Source: Gnetum montanum (taxonomy: Eukaryota; Streptophyta; Gnetopsida; Gnetales; Gnetaceae). From it: a stretch of DNA of 64,000 bases. The translations under genes and the position numbers were made by a program. The notes beneath the pieces were generated by a model that was not told the origin of the DNA, ran no database searches, and saw nothing but the letters and a program-made list of their open reading frames with translations. Every line of letters begins with the position of its first letter. The stretch's first letter is position 1. Of this stretch, positions 10,760 to 23,069 are shown piece after piece. The stretch lies in NCBI GenBank assembly GCA_015680685.1, contig MNCI01020185.1, positions 1-64,000 on the forward strand. Direction: 5' to 3'.

Positions 10760-13130
10760 TGTTCATGATCATCCTAACAACACTTAAAGACTACATTCAC
10801 CTAAGGAAAATAACCCTAGAGGAGATGAAGTAAGTCCTAGACTAGGGGAGCCCTCAAGGCTTAGGACCTCCTCAAAACATGGAAAAGATAAATCAACAAA
10901 CCATGGGGAACACCATAGAAGCCATGGAAATCCTTCCAATTTCTCTTCTTCCTCTTCCACTTTAATGTCTAGTTCTGATGAAGATAAACATAGGTATAGA
11001 GACAAAGATCTATTATGGGGTCAAAATAAAAATAGAAATTGAAACCATCACAATCATCAAAATGAGACAAAGCTCTATTATGGCAAAAAATCAAAGACAT
11101 CAAAATGAGCATAGACAAAATCATCACAATCAAACAAATAGAAATAGAAATTTCTATCACAACATGTCCAATGACAATGAACCCTTATTGGCCACTAAGA
11201 GCTTTATGTAGATCATAGAGGTAGTTAAGATACCCCATAGGCATCATAGGGAAAGTTTCCTCAAATGGCTCATTGCCTCAAATGGCTCAATATGAATAAT
11301 ATCCCTAAATTTTCTAGAGCTATGATTCTGATCCACAATATCATTTACAAGCCTTCCATGATGCCTATGTCTTACACAATATTAAAAGTGGGTGAAAAAG
11401 GCTTAATCTCTTTCCTAAGACAAAGCCAAAGTATGGTATAGATCATTCAAACCAAATTCAATCTGTCAGTTGTCCACAATGTTGGAACTCTTCAACAAGA
11501 AATAGCAAACCTATGTGAGGGTGTCCAACCTTAGGAAATAGATTAAAAGATGGAGAAAAGAACAACATGAACCCTTGGATATGGCCCTAGATAGATATTA
11601 TTCTCTACTGAATAGATGTCCAATCCATGGTTTCTCTGAGGAAGAGCAACTTTTCCACATCATAGATGAACTTTGTAATGAAATGAGGGAGACCCTTAGA
11701 ATGTATGCTCAAGGTCAATTATATGAGTTACAAATCCATTAGATCTGAGAGTTAATCAAGCATGTGGAAAAAGAAGAAGAAGAGCTATGTAAATGGAAGA
11801 ATGTTGAGAAATACCACTAGGACCCAACTCTTCCAAAGAAGAAGGTCCACATCTATGATAAGAAGAAAGAGGCAGCTCTCAATTAGGTGATTCTATAATA
11901 AACCTTATAAATAAAGAAGTCTGTCGATGAACTTGAAGCAAGTTTTGATAGGATGTTGAAATGGATAAATGAGAAATTTACAACTTTCATAGAAACCATA
12001 GAGGAAAAGGTAATACAAAAAAAATCAAGCAATCACAATAAATAGAGGAAGAAAAACCAAGAAATAGCTAGGATTGTTTATCTACAAACAAGGAAAATGG
12101 CTAATGAAAAAGAGGTTATAGAATCAACCACAGATGAAGAATATGGATGTGACATCTAAATATATGACCACCCAAAGGGCTATTGTCTATTTATGTTGCA
12201 TCTACATGAGTATTAGACTTTTTCATTAAATCCTAAGTTCGTACAGAAGCACATGCCTAGGAAATTACCTTTCCACAAGGTAATTATAAATAGTCCTACA
12301 ACCAACCCTACTATCCTAGGAGGACTTCTTACTAGCCTTAACATTGTCATCAACCATAGTGGCAAAACCCACAACCATGGGGAAGGACATCACCAAACTA
12401 ACCTTATCCTTACTACAAGCCAAACTTGTACAGATATTATGTTCAACAACCTATTTCCCCAACTAGTTCTACAACCTCTACTTCAAATTGCTACTATCAC
12501 TCTCCCAAGTATCATCAACCCATGACATCTCCTAAAGGATCACCACTTCACACCTCTTACCCTCCATCCTATCCTTAATATTATCATATTCAACCCCATC
12601 ATAGGTCAAAACCAACAACACAAGAAGATTTAGCATCAACAAAAGAATGTTTCTTGTGTTGTGAATGTGCATAGACATGAAAATGCTAGTAGGTTCCCAC
12701 CATAATCTTGAAAACATCCTTTCTTTCAAATAGATCCTATGCATAAGTGCAACACCCATGGACTTACTACCTCATCCAAACTAGCACAATGCTAATCAAG
12801 TGCAACAGCTTTCCTTTCACAACCAATGTCCTTCGATCCTACGCAAAGGCCAACATCTATCATTACTTCAACACCTAACAAAAGCAATGGATCTAGCATT
12901 GTGGAGAGAAAAATGAATCCATGCATGCCTAATCATGATCAAGGATGTAGTCATGGGCCAAACATCTACAAAGTTAACATAACTCATATTCTAAACCACT
13001 GGACATTTAACAACCAAGCGTGTGAACAACAACGTGTCTATGGAGCTACCACTAAGTCATGAGACACACAATGGCTTAAAAATGAAAGGTTAACACTGTT
13101 TCACAAATGCATGGAGCTTTCCTACCCACT
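10760..13130 (+). pseudogene. gag of element B, with post-protease linker
   Basis: Broken frames align with the gag of D and E. There is a low-complexity Ser/His/Asn-rich N-terminal part (10900-11160). A capsid-like core follows (about 11290-11800), including the block around MLELFN, GWKQ and PLDAA in the sister copies. Next come a charged region with KEEEEL, a Cys-rich motif at 12148-12190 (YDHPKGYC), and a Pro/Thr/His-rich stretch (12250-12520). The last 120 bp match the linker after the protease in E (43890-43980). Stops are frequent, mostly TAG or TAA. Not functional. Confidence 0.65.
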
Positions 13131-13160
13131 TATTAATTCTTATCATGGTCAAATCCTTAG

Positions 13161-13172
13161 TCATGGGGGAGA
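13161..13172 (+). promoter_or_regulatory. Pol-end purine motif of element B
   Basis: TCATGGGGGAGA, the same motif and position as in A, D and E. It resembles the polypurine tract at the 3' LTR and may be a central polypurine tract or the relic of an older 3' end. Confidence 0.4.
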
Positions 13173-14614
13173 TGCCCCATCCTAACACTTAGAATTAATA
13201 GGTGTTTTTCATCTTTTTGTTTTAAAATTTTTTCTCATTTTTCTTATTTCTTGATACAAATTTTTTATATCTTTTTCAAATTTGAAAATTTTTCCATATT
13301 TTATTTTCATTCCCTTTGTCAGTAATCATTTTTGTGAATAAAATGGTCTCATGTAGCCCATTGAGCTGAGGTTTTCTCTATGTTGTGGAGCCATGAGGGA
13401 CTAATTATTTAGACAATTAGACCACATCATCTATCCACCCATTTTGTTAATAAGAGGTTTTTTCTATGGTCATAATGATATTCTTTCTTCATCATTAAAC
13501 TAAAAATAAAATCATAATCATTGTGCCTAGACCAAAAAAAGTGAGGAACCTAGTAGGAATGTAAAGGATGTGACATCAAGGGGATTTGTGGATCTCTTTT
13601 ACGACTTCTATATGTTCTATCATGTTGCCAAGGTTGTAATTATATCTCTATAGATCTAACAAAAATGTGAGTAAATAAGTGCTACCTTACCATGTCACTA
13701 GAAAGACATTTGAGCCATGCCTAAAGGTAGTCCTTTGGTAAGGTTGACAAAGATAAAAATCAAATAAAAGAACACTAAATAAATTTCTGTAGGTCCCACT
13801 AGGATGACATGTTACCCATGCCTAAAAATTGGTGGCTTCTCAAAATTCCATAAAAAGGTGCCATGAAGAAGCTCCTCCCTTGGACAAAAATTCCAAGTGA
13901 TGCTACTCCTTGAAATAGTAGTAGCCTTATGATTGTCAATCGAAGAGATGAAATAATGTGATGTCACTGGCATGTGGTATGGACTTGGTTTGAATCTTGG
14001 TAATAAGGGCTAATAATTACTTAACCATTAATAACACACAAGGATTCATTATGCCTAAGGTAAGGCACCTCACATCCCAATTTCTACAATTCTTTCTAAA
14101 ATCCATCTTATCTCAATGTCTATCTAATCCTAACTTGTGATTTTGTGTAACATAGAGTCATTTTCTCAAATTGGTGGTTTTAGCATGTGTGTTCTGTTCC
14201 ATAGGTATGCATTGCATTCAACCCCTTTGGTGCCTATGGACATTTTTAGGTGTGGTTATACAAGGGAATTAAGGTTTGAAACTTACTTTGGAAAGGATCC
14301 ACTTGTATAACCATTATGACTTGTACATGTTTGACACAACTGCATCATCTTAAACCTTCCATGTGCATAAATGATAAACTCAAAAACTTCCCTTATCATA
14401 GAACAATTTTTTTCTACACCATGGATCTAATACCCATTTTCTTGCATCTTCCAAAGCTTTTAATGCCTACAATTCCATCTTCTAACACTTCTAGTGCCTC
14501 AATGTAAATTCTCACTTACCCTAAAACTATGGATTTTACATGGATCCTTCCAACCAATCATAGAACTTCATTTTCCATGTCGAATATCCTTATTAAATGC
14601 ATTTCCAAGCACCT

Positions 14615-14690
14615 CGATATCAAATACCCAATATCAGATGCGACTCAATGTCAAATACTTAATATTAGGTCCATAAAAAGCTATAAATAG
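14615..14690 (+). promoter_or_regulatory. Candidate internal promoter for ORF3 (palindromic unit and TATA box)
   Basis: The 22-bp unit at 14615-14636 starts CGATATCAAATAC. Its reverse complement matches the LTR unit at 18195-18216 at 19 of 22 positions, and all three differences are transitions. About 45 bp downstream is CTATAAATAG, a plant TATA consensus at 14681. ORF3 starts about 550 bp further on. Element E has the same arrangement with its own LTR-type palindrome. Promoter activity is inference. Confidence 0.5.
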
Positions 14691-15231
14691 GACTCCCATG
14701 GTGTTCAAAAAATTCATTATCATCACTTAAAGCTAGGGGAGTTTTTGCATTTTTATTTCTCAACTAAGAGCTCTGTGCAATAAAACTTCCACACATGATA
14801 TCTTGCTCCATACTATTCTAATTTTCATGGTTTTTGAACCTAGTTGAACTCAAAGTGTTCAATTTAGTTGGGAGAGGGTGCTTGCATGGAAAACTTGCAC
14901 CAATTTTTCAAAATTTTCTATCTCTTAGAAGGTATTATAAGGGTAATCATGTTAAAAACCTTAAGTATTTTAATGAACAATCAATCATATGAATGTCAGA
15001 ACCTTTAATTTTCTAGCCTAAGGGATCATAACCATCATTATAAGCCATACATAAGGGAAAAGAAGCCAATTGCAAAGGATCATAAAAGAAGCTAACATTT
15101 TTTGGGCATTTTTCTAAAATTTTTCTAACTCTGCAATCACATAAACTAAGAACTTAATGGAACTAAGGTCATGAGTAAGGTATAAACCTATTGAGGAAAA
15201 ATTAAAAACACCATAGTAACACTAAATCCTT

Positions 15232-15243
15232 GATTGATTATAG
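15232..15243 (+). promoter_or_regulatory. Putative 3' splice site before ORF3
   Basis: GATTGATTATAG sits directly before ATG 15244. Element A has GTGTGATTATAG and D has TTGTGTGTGTAG at the same place. A spliced subgenomic mRNA for ORF3 is possible. Confidence 0.35.
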
Positions 15244-17974
15244 ATGGCCCCAAAAAGAGGTGGACAAGAAGGAACTTTTCAAGGCACAAGAAAATACCTA
15301 AGAGGTGGCAAAGGCCAATTTAGAGAAGGCCCACTAGCCAAGCATGAGGAATAGGAGGCCCAATCATTTAGCATTTATCAAGAGGCTCTTACTACATGAT
15401 AGTTGGTCCAATGGGAGGCCACCAAACCACAAGCTTTAGTGTAAGGGCAACATCTCACGTTATCCCAAGAATGCCTCCAATCTGTCCAAGAGTGATCCAT
15501 TTTAACCACAGTCATTGTGGAAATGAACTTTGGGCCATTCATGGCATTTTCCCCCAAGACAGTCAAAACTCAGCTTCAAGCATCACCTCTATAGCACATC
15601 CTCTTTGAAAGTGGGGAGTGGTACCTCCAAGAGATGTACCAATTTTGGCATAATAAGAAAGAAGGCACCATGGTCAACATTGGTAAAGTCTCTATCTCTT
15701 TTTTAGTCAAGGCCATCACAGAGGCTTTGAACATACCTAATCAGTGGGCCAAAGTAGTACATCTATCTACAAGGTTTAATGTGGAAACTAGGAAACTATG
15801 GTTGAAGTGGGCATACAAAAAAGAAAACAAGATATACAATGATTTTACTTTGGAAGAGAGGGCCTACTTCAAAATTGCCACATACCACCTCTTCCCAACT
15901 AAAGAGCTCAATAGGATATCAACTTATGTGGCTAGGGGAAGTACAATTTTGATGGGCAAATACAATGTCAATCTTGCCTAGTTGCACTTCATGGAAATTC
16001 AAGGAAAGAAAGGTAGAGAAACTGACACTTTGATTTCCTTCCCTAATTAGAAAATTATGCAAGCATACTAGAATCTTGGGCTACACCAATGATGTTCCTA
16101 GAAGGGCTCAAAATGCTTCCTTCATTGAATTGCTCAAACTAGTAGCACCAAGGAAAGACCTTGATGATGAACAAGAACCAAAGAAGGAGCTAGAACAAGA
16201 ACTAGAAAAGGAGCTTGAGCAAGAGCTAGTGCAATGGAAAGAGCCATGAGTTCCACTGCCACCACTACAAGACTATAGGCTCACAATAAGTCATTTGTAA
16301 AGAAGACCTAAAACTCTCAGTTGGAGAAGTAGGTAAGAATCAAACCTCTTCCGAGTCATCAATGATGCTATGCAGCCTACAATTTTTCCTAATCCATCAA
16401 GGGGGTAAATTTCTTTGCAATTAGGAAGAGAAGCCCAATGGTCATAACAGATCTCTAGAAACACTGCATCTTTTCAAGTAATACTTAAAATAGGAGAAGG
16501 CACCACTGTCAGGATCATGCAACACCAAGATGTGGCATGTACAGCATAGGTTATCACAAATCACATTAAAGAATCTTTTAATGTGTTTATTGTGCCTCTA
16601 GTATATTTGACCAGAACCAAAGATGTGCAAATGTTAGTTGAAACTTCAATGACTCCTGCAACCAATAAGGATGTGCTTAATAGATTACTACAGATTAGAT
16701 AAGTAATGAAAACTCTGTTTAACATCCCCAATGATGTCACTGCAATGCAATTCCATCTCATTACCACAAAAGGAAAACTCATCATGGAAAAAACTAGGGC
16801 AAAGTATGTAGAAGCAAAAGTGTATAGGTTACAACAAGAGCTCATCACCCTAAGAGTTGAAAGAATGGATCCTTCCCAATTTGTTGCCCCTAACTAGTTA
16901 GACCAATTCTGAACAAAGAAGCTAGGCATATTGATTGAATAGAACAAAATTATTGAATAGGAAAAGAAAAATGTCGTCTATAATGCCTTAGCCATCAAAT
17001 CCCAATGCCCATAAGAAGGCATTAACTACTACATAAGAGGAGAATAAATAGCTTGCTGCTAATAATGCAAGGTTGACCACTATAGAGAAATAGAAAACAT
17101 CTTGGAAGAAAGTGTCCTCTAGTTGAGAGAACAACTAGTGAGGGTCAACCAAGACATAAGTAGATTGACCAAAGAAAATTGAACCCTCTTAATAGAGGAG
17201 GTAAACACAATTTGCCAAAAATCTACAATTGAGATAAGCACATGGCAAAATGAGACCAAGAAATATAAAAAGCTAAAGGAGCACTTCCAAGACCAAATTA
17301 GCATATACAAATAGATTAATGAAAAAGGAATCCATATGGAAAAGGCCTTCATTAGTTCCATGTCAACATAGAATCCTAACTAGTAGCCCATCTTGGATAG
17401 TTATGCCTTGGTCCACCAAGAAAAGGTAAAGAATAAGGACTTGCAAATTAAAGATTTGAATGAGTACATGGCATTGGCTAACCTTCGCTATGCCAACCTT
17501 ATCATGTTAATAATAGTTCAACCACAAGATGAGCTACAGCAATAGGTAGCAACCACCTACACCTTATATGAAAAAGAGTTTGCAGATAAGAAAAGTGCTC
17601 TTCAAAAACTCTATGTGGAAAACTTGAAATTGGAAACAATTAAGGCTAGTTTCAATGGGCAAAGAGATGTAGCCTTAGACATGGCCAAAATACTAACAAA
17701 TCATCATGAACTAAAAGAAAAAACCAAAGCTTTCAAGGAGGAATGATGGTAGTTCGCAACATGGTACGTGAAAGAAAATAAGATGTTTCTGTAGCTTCCA
17801 TGTCCATGGGATGTACTAGTTCCAAGACATGTCAACTCATCAACCTGGATCTTACATGATCCAAGAATGAAATAGGAGAATTTGTAGGCACTCCTAAATC
17901 ACTATAAGTTCCAAAAGCCTAATGACAAGGGGAAGCAACCCATGGAAGAGTCACTGCCTTCGGAAACTACATGA
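15244..17974 (+). pseudogene. ORF3 of element B (coiled-coil protein), broken
   Basis: It starts with ATG directly after TTATAG, with MAPKRGGQEG against MALKRGQQEG in element A. The best-kept block (15634-15981) reads YQFWHNKKEG, then AYFKIATYHLFP and ISTYVARGSTILMGK. After frameshifts the remainder is Lys/Glu/Gln-rich and coiled-coil-like (16700-17400). The conserved motifs follow as NEYMALANLRYANL (about 17458) and ATWYVKENKMF then LPCPWDV (about 17759-17815). TGA lies at 17972. No membrane segment or signal peptide is visible. It is not an evident envelope protein; its function is unknown. Confidence 0.7.
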
Positions 17975-18160
17975 GTTTCCCTAGTTTTGTTGTTTTTTGG
18001 TTTGTTATGATGTGTCCATTTTTTTAAAACATCCTTGTGCCATGAATGAGTCAATTTTTATACCTATTTAAGTCAATTAATAATCCCATACTTTCCCAAT
18101 ATTTTGGAAAGAACTTATTCCTCATTTTTGTTTAACTCGAGGATGAGTTTTCATTCAATT

Positions 18161-18169
18161 GTGGGGGTA
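18161..18169 (+). promoter_or_regulatory. Polypurine tract of element B
   Basis: GTGGGGGTA directly precedes the TGATGAG that opens the 3' LTR. Confidence 0.65.
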
Positions 18170-19085
18170 TGATGAGTCATGTTTTGTAGGGCCATGATAT
18201 CGGGTATCTGATATCAAGGCCATGATGTTAGATATCTAATATTAGAGCTGTGATGTTGAGTATCTGATATTAGGGCACAACCTTCGATGTCAGGGATCCG
18301 ATATCACCTCTTTTATGCTAGCCTATAAATGCCACACTTGGGTGCATAGTTGGGATATAGCAAATAGGAGATAGAAAGATAGATTCATAGATTTTAATAG
18401 ATTTCTAATTTTGTTAGTTTCTAGTGCATGTCAGCACTATGATGTTAAGTGATTGTATGACATCCTTATTTGAGTGTGACGTACTTGGACACGTTACAAG
18501 TTCAACAATAAAGATTGAGATTGCTTCCATCATTGCAGCATCCACTTAGCTATATTATTGCTAATTGCTTAAATCTTTACTATTTTCCTCAGTAAATGTT
18601 ATCATTTATTACTCTTCATTATTTCTATCATTAATTGGAATGAGTAAAACAAATCATGAGTGCTTAAGTATAACTACTTGGTAACCTAGTAGTGTTATTA
18701 ATTGGTACACCCAGTAACAGTACACTTGGTAACTCCAATGGTAGTTGTATGAAGTCCAAGGCATGTATGGAAAGATAGGAATGGATACTCATCACAAATA
18801 GGCTAGTTTACAATTTCCTTTCTATTGTTAATTAAATTTAAAATATTAATCTCTTTATTATCATTATGAGTAACTTAGGGCTAAACAACATCAAGTATCA
18901 TATGCCTCACTTCAGACTAAACCATATGCAACAAAGCTACCACTAGTTTGAGTGGGAAGACAACAAACTATGATCAAGATATAACAATCTAGATGCACAA
19001 CTAGTCCCATCCACAAAATTCAATTAGATCATGCATGAATGCTTATGAGTTTTATGTTTGGACATAGGGGTACCTCGCTACTCCA
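18170..19085 (+). mobile_element. 3' LTR of element B
   Basis: It starts TGATGAGTCATG. U3 holds several GATATC-like palindromes (18195-18310) and the TATA box CCTATAAATG at 18322. The end reads ACCTCGCTACTCC and then loses the family end CATCA, running straight into element C sequence. The same LTR may once have served as the 5' LTR of C. Confidence 0.75.
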
Positions 19086-19149
19086 ATTTTAAACTAAAAA
19101 ATTTTATCAAACTCATAGGTTCCATTCTCAAACACCAATCATCTATATT

Positions 19150-20640
19150 AAAGATCCCATTAAGATAAATTTGCATTCATCTCTTGCAAAAACTCCTAGA
19201 AAAGATAAGGAAGACTCCAAATTTAGGAGGAATTCAAGGTCAAAGATATCCATTGAATCTAAAGCAAATGAATCAAGGAGTCATAGAAGGAGAACTAGTT
19301 GGCACCATTCTCCAACTCCTTCATCTTCTTCCTCACATTCATCTATAGATTCTAGCAAGAGTAAATAAAGACTACAAGATTAGGATGGGGAAAGAAAAAG
19401 GGATCATACAAGATATGCATATAGAAGAAGGCATCTTGATGAAGAGGATGATAACCATGACGAATGAAGAGAAAGGATTGAGTGTGAAGAAAAAGAGTAT
19501 CATGAGTATTAGAGAGGCCACTACTACAATAGATCTTACAAACTTGGAGACTACAAAGAACTCCTACTAGCCATTCAAAATATGATCAACTTAAAGGAAG
19601 TTTTGTACATTCCTACCAATCATGTAAGGAAGAATCACGTCAAGTAACTAAACATGAACAATATTTCAATGTTTGAAGGTGAATACAATGGAAATCCCTA
19701 GCATCATCTTCAAGCTTTCCACAATGCCTATGCTAAGAAAAACATCAAAAATGATTGGAAAAATTTAAATTTATTTTTTAGAACACTCATAAAAGAAGTA
19801 GAGAGTTGGTATAGATCCTTATAACTGAAATTAATTCAGATATGGAGTACCATGATAGAGCTCTTTAACAGCAAGTATCACACTTATTTTAGAATTCCTA
19901 ATTTGAAAAAATAGATCCAAGGATGGAAGCAAAGGATACATGAATCCCTTGATGCAACAATGGACAAGTACTATTCCTTATTACATAGATGTCTAGGCCA
20001 CAGATTTTCTTAAAAGAAATAACTATGAAACATCATCAATGGGCTAAGGAACAAGACTAGAGGAACTCTTGGGGTATACACCCAAGGAAAACTATCTAAG
20101 ATGATAGCTCATCAAATTTAAAGACTCATCAACGATGTGGCAAAAGAAGAAGAAGAGCTAAGAAAAATGAATCAATAGAAGCATACAACAAGGATCAGGA
20201 AATAAGAAAAATGGATTTTAGAATATGTGAGTCACAAGAAAAAGAAACTTTGGAAGATATGATCTAATAGAATAATCTACCAATTTAGAAATCATTCAAT
20301 GACATTGCAAAAAAAGGTAGAGAAAATGTGGGATTTAATACATGAAAAATATTCTACAACACTAAAGATAGTAAAGGAAAAGACTAAATAAGTCCTAAAT
20401 AGAAGCAAAGATAAGAAGAAAAGAAGAGATAATGGACAAAAGAACTATGGGAATAAAATAAAAGTCACTACAGTAGAGAAAATAATAGACTCTAGCTAAG
20501 AAGATGATGAAGGATGTAAGGTGTGTTAATATGAACATCCTAAGGGATGTTGCCCTATTATGGCCCACTTACAAGAGTCTATGGCTTATGTACTTAATCC
20601 AAAATTTGTTAAAAACTAAATATCCATAAGGTAATTTCCA
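19150..20640 (+). pseudogene. gag of element C
   Basis: It aligns with the D and E gags. A Ser/Arg/His-rich stretch (19171-19366) comes first, then NNISMFEGEYNGNP and HHLQAFHNAYAKKNI (about 19655-19745), the capsid-like region to about 20110, and a Lys/Glu-rich region. A Cys/His motif follows at 20515-20553, with CKVC, then YEHPKGCCPIMAHLQES after a TAA. This copy keeps both cysteines of the CX2C pair, unlike B, D and E. Many stops. Confidence 0.65.
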
Positions 20641-21105
20641 TTAACCCTACCAAAAATTGTATTATCCAAGTAGGGCTTATTCTCAATTGCAAGAGCAATA
20701 TTAGAAATAGTAACCACACCCACAAACATGCAGCATTTGACTACCAATGTAATAGTATTCATACAGGAAACTTGATCCCTATGGATATTGCATTAAACAT
20801 TTGATCTCTCTTGGAAATATTTCTATTCATGCTTCCTCTCCCTACTTTCCACCAGAGTATCATAGATTCACTACCTCATGTATGGATCCCAATTCTTATG
20901 CATTCCAACTAGCAATTAGCTCCTCACTTCAAGCTCCCAACACTTTACCACCAGTACTACTACCAATCATGCAAGGAGGATTGCCAAAACAACCATAACA
21001 AAAGAGCACTATTGGGGTAGTCAATACTCTAGAGGATGTGCAAAAAAGTGAGCCATAATCCAAGAAATGCTCCTTCTTTAGGGCAAGTCCAAAAATGTTT
21101 GAAGG

Positions 21106-21445
21106 ATGAGATCTTCACTTAACTTTTTTTCATCCACACATACACCTCCAGGCAATACTATGCTTCTGATATCTATAGATAAGAATTTAACAACTATCAT
21201 GCTTACTCAAATAGTAATACAATGGTTTACAATAGAAATATTTTATAAGAAGAAAATAGATCTTGAAAGTCCATTGGTCTATCTCCAAATATAAGGACAT
21301 AAACCATCTAAGGCTCTCTTAGATTCTAGGTTAGAAGTGAATCTTATTTTGCAAAATATGTAGAAGGCCTATAATCTTTCCCTACCAAAGAGCAATAACA
21401 TTCAATTAGAGCTTTCAAATCAAGTAATTATTATTGTAGTTAAAC
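21106..21445 (+). pseudogene. Protease (first, truncated copy) of element C
   Basis: Reads LVYLQI, then KALLDSRLEVNLI near 21310, against LLDSGSRVNLI in element E, so the Asp-Ser-Gly triad is degraded to Asp-Ser-Arg. After about 21445 the frame jumps into RT; the C-terminal half of protease and the linker are missing here but appear in the second copy at 22172. Confidence 0.55.
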
Positions 21446-22171
21446 AAGTGAAGTATATGCATTGATTTTCAATTGTTAAACATGGTTACATTCAAGGATC
21501 ATTTGCCTCTACCATTTTGTAACCAAGTCTTAGACACCATTACAAGACACCATTACAAGACACCAGTATGCCCACATCCTGGATGGATATAGTGAGTACA
21601 ATCAAATTTACATTATAATAGCAGATTAGGATAAGACCATATTCACCAATCCATGAGAAACATTTTCATACAAAAAAAATGTCCTTTGGCTTATGTAATA
21701 CTCTCATTACCTTCCAGAGACTTGTATTAAGCATCTTCCAAAAACATGTTGGAAATTGAGTTGAAGTATCTATAGATGATTTTTCCATGTATAGGCTAGA
21801 ATTCAAGCAAGCCTTGGACTAGTTAGATGAAGTTCTTAAAAAATGTGTTGAAACTAATTTAAAGCTCAATTGGCAAAAAAGCCACTTAATGGTTCAAGAT
21901 GGTATGGTTTTGGGACATAAAGTATCTCATAAAGAAATAGAGGTAGATCTAGAAAAGATCAAAGTCATTTAAAATATCAATCAAAGATCATAAACTATCA
22001 AAGATATCAACTTGGCCATAACAGATATTATAGGAGATTTATTTAAAAAAATTTAAATATTGCAAAACCATTAGTGGAATTAACAAAGAAAGATGCACCA
22101 TTCTAGTCGATAGAGCAATGTGAGAAAGTATTCAAGATCCTAATATAGAAATTGATTGAGATGCCAATACT
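21446..22171 (+). pseudogene. Reverse transcriptase, first copy, element C
   Basis: Fragments DGYSGYNQI-like (about 21575), KKMSFGLCNTLITFQR (about 21675), VSIDDFSMY (the YxDD site, as SIDD) and KLNWQKSHLMVQDGMVLGHK match the Athila RT pattern, followed by the start of RNase H. It stops at about 22171, where protease sequence begins again. A 13-bp unit repeated 2.6 times lies at 21532-21565. Confidence 0.65.
21532..21565. repeat. 13-bp tandem slippage repeat in RT
   Basis: AGACACCATTACA occurs twice, followed by a partial third copy. The sister copy at 23130-23175 lacks the expansion, so it arose by slippage after the duplication. Confidence 0.85.
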
Positions 22172-23069
22172 CTAGTGTCTAGTCTTATCATGTTGATTTT
22201 CTAGTCATACACATGAAAAAGAATAAACAAAAATTTCTCATAATCATGGGAAGATCATGGCTTAGCAATGTGAACACTAAAGTGGAAATCAGAGACCTAT
22301 CCTTGGAAATTTCCAAGGAAGATGAAGCTAAAATTATTCAAAGATGTACAGTTCCATGTATCATAGATAGTATTAATGGGTGAAATTATGTGCAGAAAAT
22401 TTGGACCCCAAAATATGATGCCATCACATCATGCAATAGATGTATAGAAGAAATGTGTGTACAAAACTGTCTATATGCAACAACCACTAGACAAGAAGCT
22501 ACCCATTGGCTAATCTTTGGAAAAGAAGAAAAATATAATATATGCATGAAACTTTGAACAAAATTACAAGTTCATTTATCAAAGAAATAGAAAAGTTGGA
22601 ATAATTAAGAAGAAAATCTCTTTACATGAAATCACAATAGGATGAAGACATTAACTAGGGATATTTAGAGATACCAAAGAAGTATGAACCAAAACCTCTA
22701 AAATTAATGGTCCTATTGGATGCACTAGAATATGCTTTTCTAAACAATAAGAGATAGATAATCATCAATGTTAATCTTGATAAAGAACAAAATAAAAAGA
22801 TATTGGAATTGGTAAATAAATGATTGAATGCATTTACATGGTCCTTTAATGAAATCACAAGCATTGATCCACACATATCTTAATATCAAATATATAAAGA
22901 TCCAGCCATTAAACCATGCCACCAACTTTAAAGAAGATTACATCCCAAACTTAAAGAAGTTGTTAAATAAGAGTTGGAAAAACTATTGAAAACTAGGTTC
23001 ATCTATCCAATAGCAAATAGTGAACATGTCAGCCCATTAGTCATTATCCTAAAGAAAGGTAGTAATGGA
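22172..23069 (+). pseudogene. Second copy of protease C-terminus and linker, element C
   Basis: From about 22172 the sequence restarts inside protease. Motifs FLIIMGRSWLSNV and EIRDLSLEIS match D's FPIIMGRPWLSTI and HDLSLQIS. The linker before RT follows, including NRCIEEMCVQNCLYATT, comparable with NQCAQEI in D. Broken throughout. Confidence 0.6.

Larger units (their letters stand above)
13173..15243 (+). other. Pol-ORF3 spacer of element B
   Basis: About 2 kb without a credible ORF. Parts are conserved with the D and E spacers, for example GATGTGACATCAAGGGG (about 13568) against GGTGTGACTTCAAGG in both others. Conservation of non-coding sequence between three insertions fits a structural or regulatory role. 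The promoter-like block at 14615-14690 and the splice-acceptor-like end are listed separately. Confidence 0.6.
10105..19085 (+). mobile_element. Element B: Athila-like gypsy element lacking protease to integrase
   Basis: Order: truncated 5' LTR, primer site, gag, pol-end motif, 2-kb spacer, ORF3, polypurine tract, 3' LTR. The internal region is about 3.8 kb shorter than that of E because protease, RT, RNase H and integrase are missing. The deletion lies near 13070, where a post-protease linker (about 12960-13080) runs quickly into the pol-end motif. No target duplication can be tested because the 5' LTR has lost its first half. Confidence 0.75.
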
